Source: an uncultured Oscillospiraceae bacterium (lineage in GTDB: Bacteria; Bacillota; Clostridia; Oscillospirales; Oscillospiraceae). From it: 64,000 nt of DNA. The stretch lies in the NCBI GenBank assembly GCA_949878425.1, contig CATLAL010000010.1, positions 1 to 64,000 of the forward strand, given 5' to 3'. Positions within the stretch are counted from its first letter, which is position 1. The number at the start of each line of letters is the position of its first letter. Made by a program: the position numbers and the translations under genes. A model generated the notes under the pieces. It did not search any database, was not told the DNA's origin, and saw only the letters and a list, made by a program, of their open reading frames with translations. Shown here piece after piece: positions 15,334 to 23,306 of this stretch.

Positions 15334-15345
15334 CAATGTATGCCG

Positions 15346-16875
15346 TTACTCCTCGATCTGGCGGATGACGTCGATAATGGTATTATCGCGGTACATGACG
15401 ACGCCGACGACCCGGTCCTTATAGCGGATGGGGTCGGGGCGGCCCACCAGGGCGAGGGCCTTATCCCGGAGCTCCTGGATGGTATAGACGTGGATACCGG
15501 CCTTACGGAGCTTCTTAGCCACCTCGGGCCGCCGGGGGTTCACGGCCACGCCCTGGTCGGTGACCACCACGTCCACCACCTCGCCGGGGGTGACGACGGT
15601 GTTCACATGGTCGATGACGCAGGGGATGCGGCCCCGGGTGAGGGGGGCCACCACCACGGAGAGGCTGGCGCCGGCCGCCGTATCCGGGTGTCCGCCGATG
15701 GCGCCGCGGATGACGCCGTCGGAGCCGGTGAGGACGTTGACGTTGAAGTCCGTATCGATCTCCAGGGCGGAGAGGATGACGAAGTCCAGCTGGTCCACGG
15801 CGGCGGCGGAGAGGAAGCTGGCGTAGTAGGTGGCGCTGATCTGGTGGTGGAACCGGTTGAGCTTCAGGGAGTGGGCGGCGTCCAGGTCAAAGCTCTGCAC
15901 GTCCAGGATACGGTCGATGAGGCCCTCCTCGTGCATGGCGGCGATCTGGCCGGTGATGCCGCCCAAAGCGAAGCGGCAGTGGATCTTCCGCTCCAGCATC
16001 ATGTCCCGGAGGAACCGGGCCGTGGCCAGGGAGGCCCCGCCGGAGCCCATCTGCATGGAGAAGCCGTCGTAGAAGTACCCGGCGGCGTCGATCACCTGGG
16101 CGGCGGTCTGGGCGATGAGGAGCTCTTTGGGGTTCTTGGTGTAGCGGGTGGCGCCGCTCATGATGCCCTTGGGGTCGCCGATGTCCTCCATCATCACGAT
16201 GTAGTCCACGTTGTCCTCCGGGATGGCCCAGGGGGCGTTGGGGTAGCCCACCAGCTTGTTGGTGAGGATCACCACCTTGTCGGCGTACTCCGCGTCGGTG
16301 CGGGCGTAGCCCATGGAGCCGCAGGCGATGGTGCCCCCCTCCTCCCGGCTGTAGCCGTTGGCGTTTCCGTAGGGGTCGCAGCTGGGGGCGCCCAGAAAGG
16401 CCACGTCGATGTGCAGCTCCCCGCTGCGGATGGCGGCGGCCCGGCCGCCGTGGCTGCGGAATACCACCGGGCAGTCCATGAGGCCCCGGGAGACCTGCTC
16501 CGCCAGCTCGCCCCGGAGGCCCGAGGTCTCGATGTGGGTGATGACGCCGTTTTTGATGTGCTCAATCAGGGGCGCGTGGACGGCGGCCAGGGAGCTGGCG
16601 GCCAGGGTCAGGTTGTGAAAGCCCATCTCGGCCAGCTTATCCACCACCTGGTTCACCACGTGGTCCCCGCCCCGGAAGTGGTGGTGGAAGGAGATGGTCA
16701 TGCCGTCTTTCAGCCCCGTGGCCCGGATGGCGTCCTCCAGGGAGGGGAGGACCTTGTTCTCCCGGGAGTAGCGCTCCAGGAAGGTGTCCGTGTGCTTGGC
16801 CGGGGCCTTGACGTAGGCGCCCCGGTGGTTGATCTCCCCGATGTGGGGGATCTGGGAAAGCAGCTTCTCGTCCAT
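15346..16875 (-). CDS. citF: Citrate lyase alpha subunit (citrate CoA-transferase)
   Basis: A 509-residue subunit that exchanges the acetyl group on the CitD thioester for citrate. It shows the CitF features GMTISFHHHFRGGDHVVNQV, AASSLAAVHAPLIEHI, SHGGRAAAIRSGELHIDVAF and GSDGVIRGAIGGHPDTAAGA. Length matches CitF. It follows citE by three bases in the order citD-citE-citF, the standard lyase core. No citC ligase, citX/citG prosthetic-group genes or citrate transporter are in this window, so the enzyme needs activation from elsewhere. The call is firm; physiological direction is not. Confidence 0.95.
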   Translation of the reverse strand: MDEKLLSQIPHIGEINHRGAYVKAPAKHTDTFLERYSRENKVLPSLEDAIRATGLKDGMTISFHHHFRGGDHVVNQVVDKLAEMGFHNLTLAASSLAAVHAPLIEHIKNGVITHIETSGLRGELAEQVSRGLMDCPVVFRSHGGRAAAIRSGELHIDVAFLGAPSCDPYGNANGYSREEGGTIACGSMGYARTDAEYADKVVILTNKLVGYPNAPWAIPEDNVDYIVMMEDIGDPKGIMSGATRYTKNPKELLIAQTAAQVIDAAGYFYDGFSMQMGSGGASLATARFLRDMMLERKIHCRFALGGITGQIAAMHEEGLIDRILDVQSFDLDAAHSLKLNRFHHQISATYYASFLSAAAVDQLDFVILSALEIDTDFNVNVLTGSDGVIRGAIGGHPDTAAGASLSVVVAPLTRGRIPCVIDHVNTVVTPGEVVDVVVTDQGVAVNPRRPEVAKKLRKAGIHVYTIQELRDKALALVGRPDPIRYKDRVVGVVMYRDNTIIDVIRQIEE

Positions 16876-16878
16876 GGC

Positions 16879-17787
16879 TTACTCCTCCTCGTCCTCTTCT
16901 TTCGCGGTATAGGCCTCGAACAGGGCAATGAGCCGCTGGGCCCGGGTGACCACGGGGCGGTCGATCATCTTGCCGTTGAGGCTGGCCACGCCGCTGCCCT
17001 TGGCGTTGGCCTCGGCAATGGCCTCCATGACGGCGTAGGCCTTTTTCAGGTCCTTCTCGCTGGGCAGGAGGGCCTTGTGGAGGATGCCGATCTGCCGGGG
17101 GTTGATGACGCTCTTGCCGTCGAACCCCAGCTTGCGGATGAGGGACACCTCCGCCAGGAAGCCCTCCTCGTTGTTCACATCGGAGTAGACGGTGTCCAGG
17201 GCGGCGATGCCGGCGGAGCGGGCGGCGTTGAGGATCATGCTGCGGGCGAAGAGCAGCTCCGTGCCGTCGGCCCGGGTGGTGCGAAGGTCCGTCACATAGT
17301 CCTCCGCCCCCAGGGCCACGCCGATGAGCCGGTCGGAGGCGTGGGCGATCTCCCGGGCGCTGAGGACGCCGCCCGAGCTCTCAATGGCGGCCATCATGCC
17401 GGTGGCGCCCACGGGGATGCCGTGCTTGGCCTCGATGCGGGCGATCTCCCGCTCGCAGTCGATGACGTCCTGGGCGCTGTCGGTCTTAGGCAGGCGGACC
17501 ACATGGACCCCGGCGGGGATAATGGCCTCCAGGTCCTGCACCCCCAGGCCGCTGGAGAGATCGTTGATGCGGACCACGATCTCCTTCTGACCGAAGTCCA
17601 GGGTTTTGAGGGCGTTGTGGACCAGGAAGCGGGCGGTGTCCTTCTCCGTGTAGGCCACGGAGTCCTCCAGGTCGAACATGATGCTGTCCGCGCCGTAGAT
17701 GCGGGCGTCGGTGATCATGCCCGGGTTGTTGCCGGGGACGAACATCATGCTCCGGCGCAGGCGTTCCTTTACGTAGCGCTTTTCCAT
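16879..17787 (-). CDS. citE: Citrate lyase beta subunit (citryl-ACP lyase)
   Basis: About 302 residues, HpcH/HpaI-CitE TIM barrel that splits citryl-ACP into acetyl-ACP and oxaloacetate. Signatures are RRSMMFVPGNNPGMI, ADSIMFDLEDSVA (substrate and metal site), EIVVRINDL and GKSVINPRQIGILH. Start 17787 (MEKRYVKERL) is chosen because its ATG overlaps the citD stop (TGATG) and GGGAGG lies seven bases before it; the ATG at 17802 lies within citD. Translation is thus coupled to citD. Confidence 0.94.
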   Translation of the reverse strand: MEKRYVKERLRRSMMFVPGNNPGMITDARIYGADSIMFDLEDSVAYTEKDTARFLVHNALKTLDFGQKEIVVRINDLSSGLGVQDLEAIIPAGVHVVRLPKTDSAQDVIDCEREIARIEAKHGIPVGATGMMAAIESSGGVLSAREIAHASDRLIGVALGAEDYVTDLRTTRADGTELLFARSMILNAARSAGIAALDTVYSDVNNEEGFLAEVSLIRKLGFDGKSVINPRQIGILHKALLPSEKDLKKAYAVMEAIAEANAKGSGVASLNGKMIDRPVVTRAQRLIALFEAYTAKEEDEEE

Positions 17788-18080
17788 CACTTCGCCTCCC
17801 ACTGGTAGTCGCTCCGCTCAGCCGCCCGGAAGGCGGCGGCGGACGCCCGGGCCCGGACCGTGCAGTCCAGGGCGCCCTTGTCCACGGCGGAGACCTCCGC
17901 GTGCTCCACGCCCAGGCCCGCCAGGGTCTCCCGGATGACGGCCTCGATCTGCCGGCCGAACTGCTGCATCACGTTGCTGCTGAGGTCCAGCGTAATGCCG
18001 CCGGACTCCTTCGGATCAATGGTGATCATAATGTCGCCGGACTCCATGGTGCCGGCAACGGCGGTCTTTTTCAGCTGCAT
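17787..18080 (-). CDS. citD: Citrate lyase acyl-carrier protein (gamma subunit)
   Basis: A 97-residue carrier that bears the 2'-(5''-phosphoribosyl)-3'-dephospho-CoA arm. The attachment Ser is in GTMESGDIMITI (Ser14), and VMQQFGRQIEAVIRETL matches the CitD core. It is the first gene of citDEF, separated from icd by about 110 bases holding GC-rich hairpins. A CTCC(TC) ribosome-site complement lies upstream on the coding strand. Confidence 0.93.
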   Translation of the reverse strand: MQLKKTAVAGTMESGDIMITIDPKESGGITLDLSSNVMQQFGRQIEAVIRETLAGLGVEHAEVSAVDKGALDCTVRARASAAAFRAAERSDYQWEAK

Positions 18081-18114
18081 GCGATTTCCTCCTGTTTTGG
18101 GCGCCCTTTTTGGG

Positions 18115-18186
18115 CCCGGTCATTGCTGCCGGTGGCGTCAACGACCGGGCCGGTGGCCTGCGGCCACCTGGCCGGCCCCAAACTTT
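18115..18186 (-). repeat. GC-rich hairpin stretch between icd and citD (family F-like)
   Basis: Interleaved inverted repeats (GGCCCGGTCAT...; GGCCTGCGGCC) end with GGCCCCAAACTTTA, similar to the family F terminus GGCCCTAAACTTTA. Confidence 0.4.
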
Positions 18187-18189
18187 ATT

Positions 18190-19407
18190 TTATCCCAATT
18201 TCTTCGCCAGACGCTCCGCGATGGCGTCCAGGAACTCCTCGCTGTTCACGGCCCTGGCCTCGAAGCCGGGTTCCACCAGGCCCACCAGGTCCTTGGTCAT
18301 GATGCCGGCGTTGAGGGCGTCGAAGCAGGCCTCCTCCAGCTTGTTCGCGTAGTCCGCCAGACCGGCGAGGCCGTCCAGCTCGCCCCGCTTGCGAAGGGCC
18401 CCGGACCAGGCGAAGATGGTGGCCATGGAGTTGGTGGAGGTCTTCTCACCCTTCAGATGCTTGTAGTAGTGCTTGGTGACCGTGCCGTGGGCAGCCTCGT
18501 ACTCGGTGGTGCCGTCGGGGGCGACCAGCACGCTGGTCATCATGGCCAGGGAGCCAAAGGCGGTGGAGACCATGTCGCTCATCACGTCGCCGTCGTAGTT
18601 CTTGCAGGCCCAGATATAGCCGCCCTGGGAGCGGATCACCCGGGCCACCGCGTCGTCGATGAGGGTGTAGAAATAGGTGATGCCCAGCTCCTCGAATTTC
18701 GCCTTGTAGCCCTCGAACTCCTCCTCGAAGATCTTCTTGAACTCCCCGTCATAGACCTTGGCGATGGTGTCCTTGGTGGAGAACCAGAGGTCCTGCTTTG
18801 TGTCAAGGGCGTACTGGAAGCAGGAGCGGGCAAAGGAGCGGATGGACTTATCCTTGTTGTGGGCCCCCTGCCAGACAGTGGGGCCGTCGGTCTTCTGCAC
18901 GGTGACGGTCTTTTCCTCCGTGCCGTCGTCGCTCTTGAAGGTCATGGTGCAGGTGCCGGGCTTCTCGGTGACAAAGTCCACGCTCTTGTACACGTCGCCG
19001 TAGGCGTGACGGGCGATGGTGATGGGCTTTTTCCAGTTTTTCACCACAGGCTTGATGGCGTCGATGCAGATGGGGGTGCGGAACACCGTGCCGTCCAGAA
19101 TGGAGCGGATGGTGCCGTTGGGGCTCTTCCACATTTCGGTGAGCTGGGGGTACTCCTCCATGCGCTGCTTGTTGGGGGTGATGGTGGCGCACTTGACGGC
19201 CACGCCGTACTTCTTGGTGGCGTTGGCTGCGTCCACCGTCACCTGGTCCTTGGTCTCGTTGCGGTGGAGAAGGCTCAGGTCGTAGTACTCCGTTTTCAGG
19301 TCCACAAAGGGCAGGATGAGTTTGTCCTTAATCATGGCCCACAGGATGCGGGTCATCTCGTCGCCGTCCATCTCCACCAGGGGGGTGGTCATCTTGATCT
19401 TTTCCAT
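18190..19407 (-). CDS. icd: NADP-type isocitrate dehydrogenase (eukaryote-like subfamily)
   Basis: A 405-residue dehydrogenase converting isocitrate to 2-oxoglutarate. The start MEKIKMTTPLVEMDGDEMTR, ATITPNKQRMEEY, the substrate-binding SPNGTIRSILDGTVFR, and DDAVARVIRSQGGYIWACKN with DGDVMSDMV are diagnostic of the homodimeric eukaryote-like ICDH family found in many Clostridia. It lies between citDEF and the aconitase on one strand, so the region encodes steps on both sides of citrate/isocitrate. GGAGG lies upstream of the ATG. Confidence 0.95.
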   Translation of the reverse strand: MEKIKMTTPLVEMDGDEMTRILWAMIKDKLILPFVDLKTEYYDLSLLHRNETKDQVTVDAANATKKYGVAVKCATITPNKQRMEEYPQLTEMWKSPNGTIRSILDGTVFRTPICIDAIKPVVKNWKKPITIARHAYGDVYKSVDFVTEKPGTCTMTFKSDDGTEEKTVTVQKTDGPTVWQGAHNKDKSIRSFARSCFQYALDTKQDLWFSTKDTIAKVYDGEFKKIFEEEFEGYKAKFEELGITYFYTLIDDAVARVIRSQGGYIWACKNYDGDVMSDMVSTAFGSLAMMTSVLVAPDGTTEYEAAHGTVTKHYYKHLKGEKTSTNSMATIFAWSGALRKRGELDGLAGLADYANKLEEACFDALNAGIMTKDLVGLVEPGFEARAVNSEEFLDAIAERLAKKLG

Positions 19408-19470
19408 GGGAATCTCCTCCTCGCACGTATCATTGTTATGGTTAAAAGCGGCAGAGCTCCGCTCTCCGGG

Positions 19471-19803
19471 TTATTTCTTCAGAAATTTGCTGTCCTCGGC
19501 GGAGATGCCCGCCGCGTCCTCCACACAGCGCTCCGCCCGCATATGGAGATCGTACTTCTCCCGCAGATGGGAGATCTCCTCCATAACGGGGGAGGCGTGG
19601 TGGACGTCCAGGGCCTCCTGGTCCCGCCAGGCGTCCACCAGGAGGACGGTCTCCGGGTCGGACAGGGAGAGGTAGTAGGCGTAGCCCCCGTTGCCCGGCT
19701 CCTGCCGGACCCGCTGGGCGATGCCGCTGCGCTCCATCTCCTCTGCGAACCGGCGGGCGCTGCCGTCTGTCCCTGTGTAGTAGAGGTGCATGATAATGCT
19801 CAT
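19471..19803 (-). CDS. ABM-superfamily (YgiN-like) small protein
   Basis: A 110-residue dimeric alpha-beta barrel of the antibiotic-biosynthesis-monooxygenase type. It has a GGYAYYLSLSDPETVLLVDA strand region, W-R-D-Q-E-A-L-D-V-H-H and a final helix with HLREKYDL. Members act as quinol or heme monooxygenases, but many are uncharacterised; the substrate cannot be read from sequence. It sits between icd and the aconitase, on the same strand, but separated from the latter by repeats. Confidence 0.75.
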   Translation of the reverse strand: MSIIMHLYYTGTDGSARRFAEEMERSGIAQRVRQEPGNGGYAYYLSLSDPETVLLVDAWRDQEALDVHHASPVMEEISHLREKYDLHMRAERCVEDAAGISAEDSKFLKK

Positions 19804-19837
19804 AGCCGCGCTCCTTCCTTGCTGCAGTGGGTGGGCC

Positions 19838-20110
19838 CCGCCCCCCCCGTGGGCCGGCTTCGCCGGCTTAGAGCCTGTTTAATATCTCAACGTGTGCGGA
19901 TTGACGAGGGGATTTTTCGCCAGTCAAGGCGTGAGGCCGAAGGAATACCTTGTGTATTTCGAGGCCGAACAACGCAGAGCGGCAGAAAATCTGCCGTCAA
20001 GCCGTATATGGGGAGATTTTAAACAGGCTCTTAGGGCTGGGGCGGCCAAAGGCCGCCTAACGCCTGGGCGGGGCGCCACCAGCTAAAGGTTTGCTTCGCC
20101 TTTCAGAAAC
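19838..20110 (+). repeat. Family F-like hairpin DNA interrupted by a family B element
   Basis: GTGGGCCGGCTTCGCCGGCTTA on the left and GGGCTGGGGCGGCCAAAGGC on the right correspond to contiguous parts of family F copies elsewhere (compare 41240-41300). The family B element at 19871-20030 has entered the TTA between them. Confidence 0.6.
19871..20030 (+). mobile_element. Family B MITE-like element, copy 1
   Basis: 160 bp with termini GAGCCTGTTT / AAACAGGCTC and a perfect TTA target duplication (19868-19870 and 20031-20033). The centre holds the shared motif GGAATACCTTGTGTATTTCG. No coding capacity. Confidence 0.8.
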
Positions 20111-20125
20111 CGGCGCTGAAGTCTC

Positions 20126-22387
20126 TCAGCCTTTCCCGTACCCGGCGGCGTAGTAGTTCATGAGGCAGCCCTCCTGGAGGATGAGCCGCTCGTCCGCCGT
20201 GAGGCCGGCGCACTTGAGGGCCAGATCACACACGCTGCCGTCGGCGCGGACCACCTTGGCGGGGATGTCCTCCACGCCCTGGGCAATGGCCGCCTTTACG
20301 CCGGGGATGTAGACCCAGTCGCCGTCCGCGTAGGGGAATTCCGCCTCCGCGTCCATGGTGAAGGGCACGATGCCCCAGTTGATGCAGTTGGAGCGGTAGC
20401 GCTTGGTGGCGTACTCGCAGCAGATGTTGGCGAAGCCCCCCAGCACCTTCTGGCAGCTGGCGGCCTGCTCCCGGGCGGAGCCGTCTCCGGGCTTGTTGGC
20501 GAACACGCAGGAGCCCACGGTGGTGCGCCCGGCGTCGCCGCCCACCTTGGAGAGGACCTCCGCCACCTCGGCGGGAACCTCGCCCCGCTCCCGGGCCTCC
20601 TCCAGGGCGCGGACCGCCTTGGACCGGCCCACGTACTCCGGCACCCGGCGGCTGAGGGCGAACTCGCTGAGCCCGATGGGGTTGGAGCGGTAGGAGCTGG
20701 TTTCCCCGGAGGGAATGAGCTCGTCGGTGGTGGTGACGGGATCGTGGATCACCGCGCACAGCTTCACCAGCAGGTCCTCCTCCAGCTTGGGCATGTGGGG
20801 CCAGTCCTTGATGTTGGGGCCGTAGCGCAGCTCCACCGCGGAGTCCGCCTTGCCGAAGCCCTCGTAGCACCGCTTGGCGTAGACGCCGCCGTCGTAGTGG
20901 TACGCCAGCTCCTCGGCGGTGGGAGATTCATAGTCGATGTCCGTGGCCGCCGTGAGCACGCCGCCGTTGCGGGCGGTGGCGGCGATGGACCGGGCGTCCA
21001 TCAGGGCCACGGCGGAGATCTGGCCGTTTCCGGGTTTGGAGCCCTCCCGGTTGGCGAAGTTCCGGGTGGCGTGGCGGATGGACAGGGCGTTGTTGGCGGG
21101 GGTGTCCCCGGCGCCGAAGCAGGGGCCGCAGAAGGCGGGCTTCATGACGCACCCGGCCTCCATCAGCTTGGCCGCCGTGCCGTTCTTGGTGATGGCCAGG
21201 GAAATCGGGGTGGAGGAGGGGTACACGCTCATATCAAAGTAGCCGCTGCCGATGGACTGGCCGTCCAGGATGTGGGCGGCCTCCACAATGTTCTCGTACA
21301 TGCCGCCGGAGCAGCCCACGATCACGCCCTGGTCGCAGGTGACCTTGCCGTCCACAATGTTCCGGCGCAGATCCATGGTCACCTTGCCGCCCAGCTGCCT
21401 GTTGCAGGCGGCCTCCACCTCGGCGAAGATCCGCTCCGGGTCGGCCTGGAGCTGGTGGACCGTGTAGGCGATGGAGGGGTGGAAGGGCAGGGCGATCATG
21501 CACTCCACCTTAGAGAGGTCGATCTTCACCACGCTGTCGTAGTACGCGCCGCTCTGGGGCTTCAGCTCCTTGAACTCCTCGGGCCGGCCCACGTTCTCAT
21601 AGTACTTTTTGATGGTCTCGTCCGTCTCCCAGATGGAGGTCAGGCAGCTGGTCTCGGTGGTCATCACGTCGATGCCGATGCGGTAGTCACAGCTGAGCTC
21701 CTTGACGCCGGGGCCCACGAACTCCAGCACCTTGTTCTTCACGTCGCCCTTGGGGAAGGTGGCGGCCACCAGGGCGATGGCCACGTCCTGGGGCCCCACG
21801 CCCTTGCGGGGCTTGCCGTCCAGGTAGACCAGCACCACCTCCGGCGCGGGGACATCGTAGGTGTTCTCCAGCAGCTGCTTGACCAGCTCGCCGCCGCCCT
21901 CGCCCACGCCCATGCAGCCGTAGGCGCCGTAGCGGGTGTGGGAGTCGGAGCCCAGGATCATCTTTCCACAGCCCGCCAGGCGCTCCCGGGCGTACTGGTG
22001 GATGACGGCCTGGTTGGCGGGGACGTAGATGCCGCCGTATTTCTTAGCCGCGGAGAGGCCGAAGGCGTGGTCGTCCTCGTTGATGGTGCCGCCCACGGCG
22101 CAGAGGCTGTTGTGGCAGTTGGTCATGGCGTAGGGGATGGGGAACTGCTTGAGGCCGGAGGCCTTAGCGGTCTGGATGATGCCGACGAAGGTGATGTCGT
22201 GGGAGATGAGGGCGTCGAACTTGATGCGCAGCTTTTGGGGGTCAGCGCTCTTGTCGTGGGCGCGGAGGATGGAGTAGGCGATGGTCTTTTCCCTCGCCTG
22301 GCCGGGAGCCTCCTGGCCCTGGGCGTCCTCCGCCCAGACAATCTGGCCGTCCACCAGGTACGCGCCCTTTTTGATGACTTCTACCAT
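20126..22387 (-). CDS. Aconitase-family hydratase (YbhJ-like)
   Basis: A 753-residue aconitase-superfamily enzyme; start 22387 (MVEVIKKGAYLVDGQ) has GAGG upstream. It shows GSDSHTRYGAYGCMGVGEGG and CGPCFGAGDTPANNALSIRH near the cluster-binding region, and a C-terminal swivel domain with YRSNCINWGIVPF. The length equals that of E. coli YbhJ as I recall it rather than AcnA/AcnB (about 890/865). The likely role is citrate-isocitrate interconversion given neighbours icd and citDEF, but YbhJ itself has no proven function. Its own promoter lies at 22454-22482. Confidence 0.85.
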   Translation of the reverse strand: MVEVIKKGAYLVDGQIVWAEDAQGQEAPGQAREKTIAYSILRAHDKSADPQKLRIKFDALISHDITFVGIIQTAKASGLKQFPIPYAMTNCHNSLCAVGGTINEDDHAFGLSAAKKYGGIYVPANQAVIHQYARERLAGCGKMILGSDSHTRYGAYGCMGVGEGGGELVKQLLENTYDVPAPEVVLVYLDGKPRKGVGPQDVAIALVAATFPKGDVKNKVLEFVGPGVKELSCDYRIGIDVMTTETSCLTSIWETDETIKKYYENVGRPEEFKELKPQSGAYYDSVVKIDLSKVECMIALPFHPSIAYTVHQLQADPERIFAEVEAACNRQLGGKVTMDLRRNIVDGKVTCDQGVIVGCSGGMYENIVEAAHILDGQSIGSGYFDMSVYPSSTPISLAITKNGTAAKLMEAGCVMKPAFCGPCFGAGDTPANNALSIRHATRNFANREGSKPGNGQISAVALMDARSIAATARNGGVLTAATDIDYESPTAEELAYHYDGGVYAKRCYEGFGKADSAVELRYGPNIKDWPHMPKLEEDLLVKLCAVIHDPVTTTDELIPSGETSSYRSNPIGLSEFALSRRVPEYVGRSKAVRALEEARERGEVPAEVAEVLSKVGGDAGRTTVGSCVFANKPGDGSAREQAASCQKVLGGFANICCEYATKRYRSNCINWGIVPFTMDAEAEFPYADGDWVYIPGVKAAIAQGVEDIPAKVVRADGSVCDLALKCAGLTADERLILQEGCLMNYYAAGYGKG

Positions 22388-22453
22388 GTTGTTGCCTCCT
22401 GTTATAGTCGTTGTCCAGGGGGGTCCGCCCTGGACACCTGTCTGGCTGGCTTG

Positions 22454-22482
22454 AGTGTAGCACAGTCCCAAACCTTTGTGAA
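22454..22482 (-). promoter_or_regulatory. Promoter of the aconitase gene
   Basis: On the minus strand: TTCACA (22482-22477), 17 bases, TACACT (22459-22454), about 65 bases before the ATG. Confidence 0.6.
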
Positions 22483-22525
22483 CAGGAATTTTTCAAGTTT
22501 TCCATTTTCGTATGGTTGACGAAGA

Positions 22526-22560
22526 ACCCCCCTGCAAAACCAGCGGTTTTGCAGGGGGGT
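22526..22560. repeat. Perfect 16-bp hairpin upstream of the aconitase promoter
   Basis: ACCCCCCTGCAAAACC (22526-22541) and its exact inverted copy (22545-22560) with a three-base loop. No T-run; it may be a terminator of unknown transcript or a protein site. Bases 22561-22678 contain nothing recognisable. Confidence 0.5.
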
Positions 22561-22678
22561 GAAGGATGACTTGCAGATTTTCGCCCGGTTTGCAGGATGA
22601 AATGCGGGGCCCAAAATGGAGATTTGAAGAGCAGGCCCGGCCCCGCGGCAAAAAGTTGCACAAAGGCGGGAGCTGATT

Positions 22679-22760
22679 TCAATTGTCAAGGTACGCTTCG
22701 CACGGTCTTAGTATCCCGCCGTACACGGCCTGGTACCTGGCCTGGTTACACTTGCTTCCG
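22679..22760 (-). repeat. Family G element, copy 1
   Basis: The reverse complement contains GTCCGGAAGCAAGTG, GTACGGCGGGATACTAAGAC and CGAAGCGTACCTTGACAATT, matching 51715-51800 with substitutions and a roughly 10-base indel. Function unknown. Confidence 0.6.
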
Positions 22761-22769
22761 GACGTGACT

Positions 22770-22910
22770 ACCGCGGGGCTTTCCGGCCAATTTTGCCGTC
22801 TGCCGCGTTAAAAATTTTTGACGTACAACAGTACGCCTGCAAATTTTTGCCTGGCATACGGCAAAAATTTGCTCGAAAATCCCCTCATTTCTCTTATGTG
22901 AACAGGCCCT
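22770..22910 (-). repeat. Family C MITE-like element, copy 1
   Basis: Ends TTATGTGAACAGGCCC at 22909 and contains TTTTTGACGTACAACAGTAC flanked by CTGCCGCGTTAAA. The other terminus is not clear, so it is probably a truncated copy. Confidence 0.55.
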
Positions 22911-22921
22911 GGGGCCCCGTC

Positions 22922-23191
22922 CTAATACTCCCGCAGGACCAGCTCCGTGACGCCGGGGTTCAGGCCGAGCTCCAGCCGGAGGACCTTGGGGTGCCTGGCG
23001 TAGACGGAGCGGACCATGTCCCGGAGGGCGGTGCCGGCGTGGCAGCCGTGGACCACCTCCAGGCGGTAGACGGAGGGGCGGGCCCGGCGGAGGGCGGCGT
23101 CGATGGCGGCCTGGGCCTGGACGCAGGTCATGCCGTGGAGGTCCAGACATAGGGTCCCGCCGGAGACGGCGGTCTGCTTGCGTGGGGTCAT
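22922..23191 (-). CDS. Smr-domain protein
   Basis: An 89-residue protein that is essentially one Smr (small MutS-related) domain. LCLDLHGMTCVQAQAAID matches the LDLHG motif, and VVHGCHAGTALRDMVRSV matches the HGxGTGxL motif, with CHAG replacing the commoner KGTG. Smr domains nick nucleic acids or bind ribosomal/RNA structures. The unusual motif makes nuclease activity uncertain. It stands alone, upstream of a family E repeat and the EndoQ-helicase gene. Confidence 0.75.
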   Translation of the reverse strand: MTPRKQTAVSGGTLCLDLHGMTCVQAQAAIDAALRRARPSVYRLEVVHGCHAGTALRDMVRSVYARHPKVLRLELGLNPGVTELVLREY

Positions 23192-23209
23192 GCGGACTTT
23201 TCCTCCTCA

Positions 23210-23300
23210 AAAATATATAAGCAAAAGGAAGCTTTGGGCAAAAAGTTTTTCTTTTGATTCTTTTCTTTGTTCACAAAGAAAAGAATGTATGCCTCGTATG
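23210..23300 (-). repeat. Family E hairpin repeat, copy 5
   Basis: TTCTTTTGATTCTTTTC with loop TTTGTTCACAAAG and ending AAAGAATGTATGCC, directly after the helicase gene stop. Confidence 0.7.
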
Positions 23301-23306
23301 CCCCCG

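Noticed and set aside
15328..17808. An 826-codon open frame on the + strand
   Set aside because: It is antisense to citF and citE, has no ribosome site, and its composition (His/Asp/Gly/Val) is what the reverse of GC-rich coding sequence gives.
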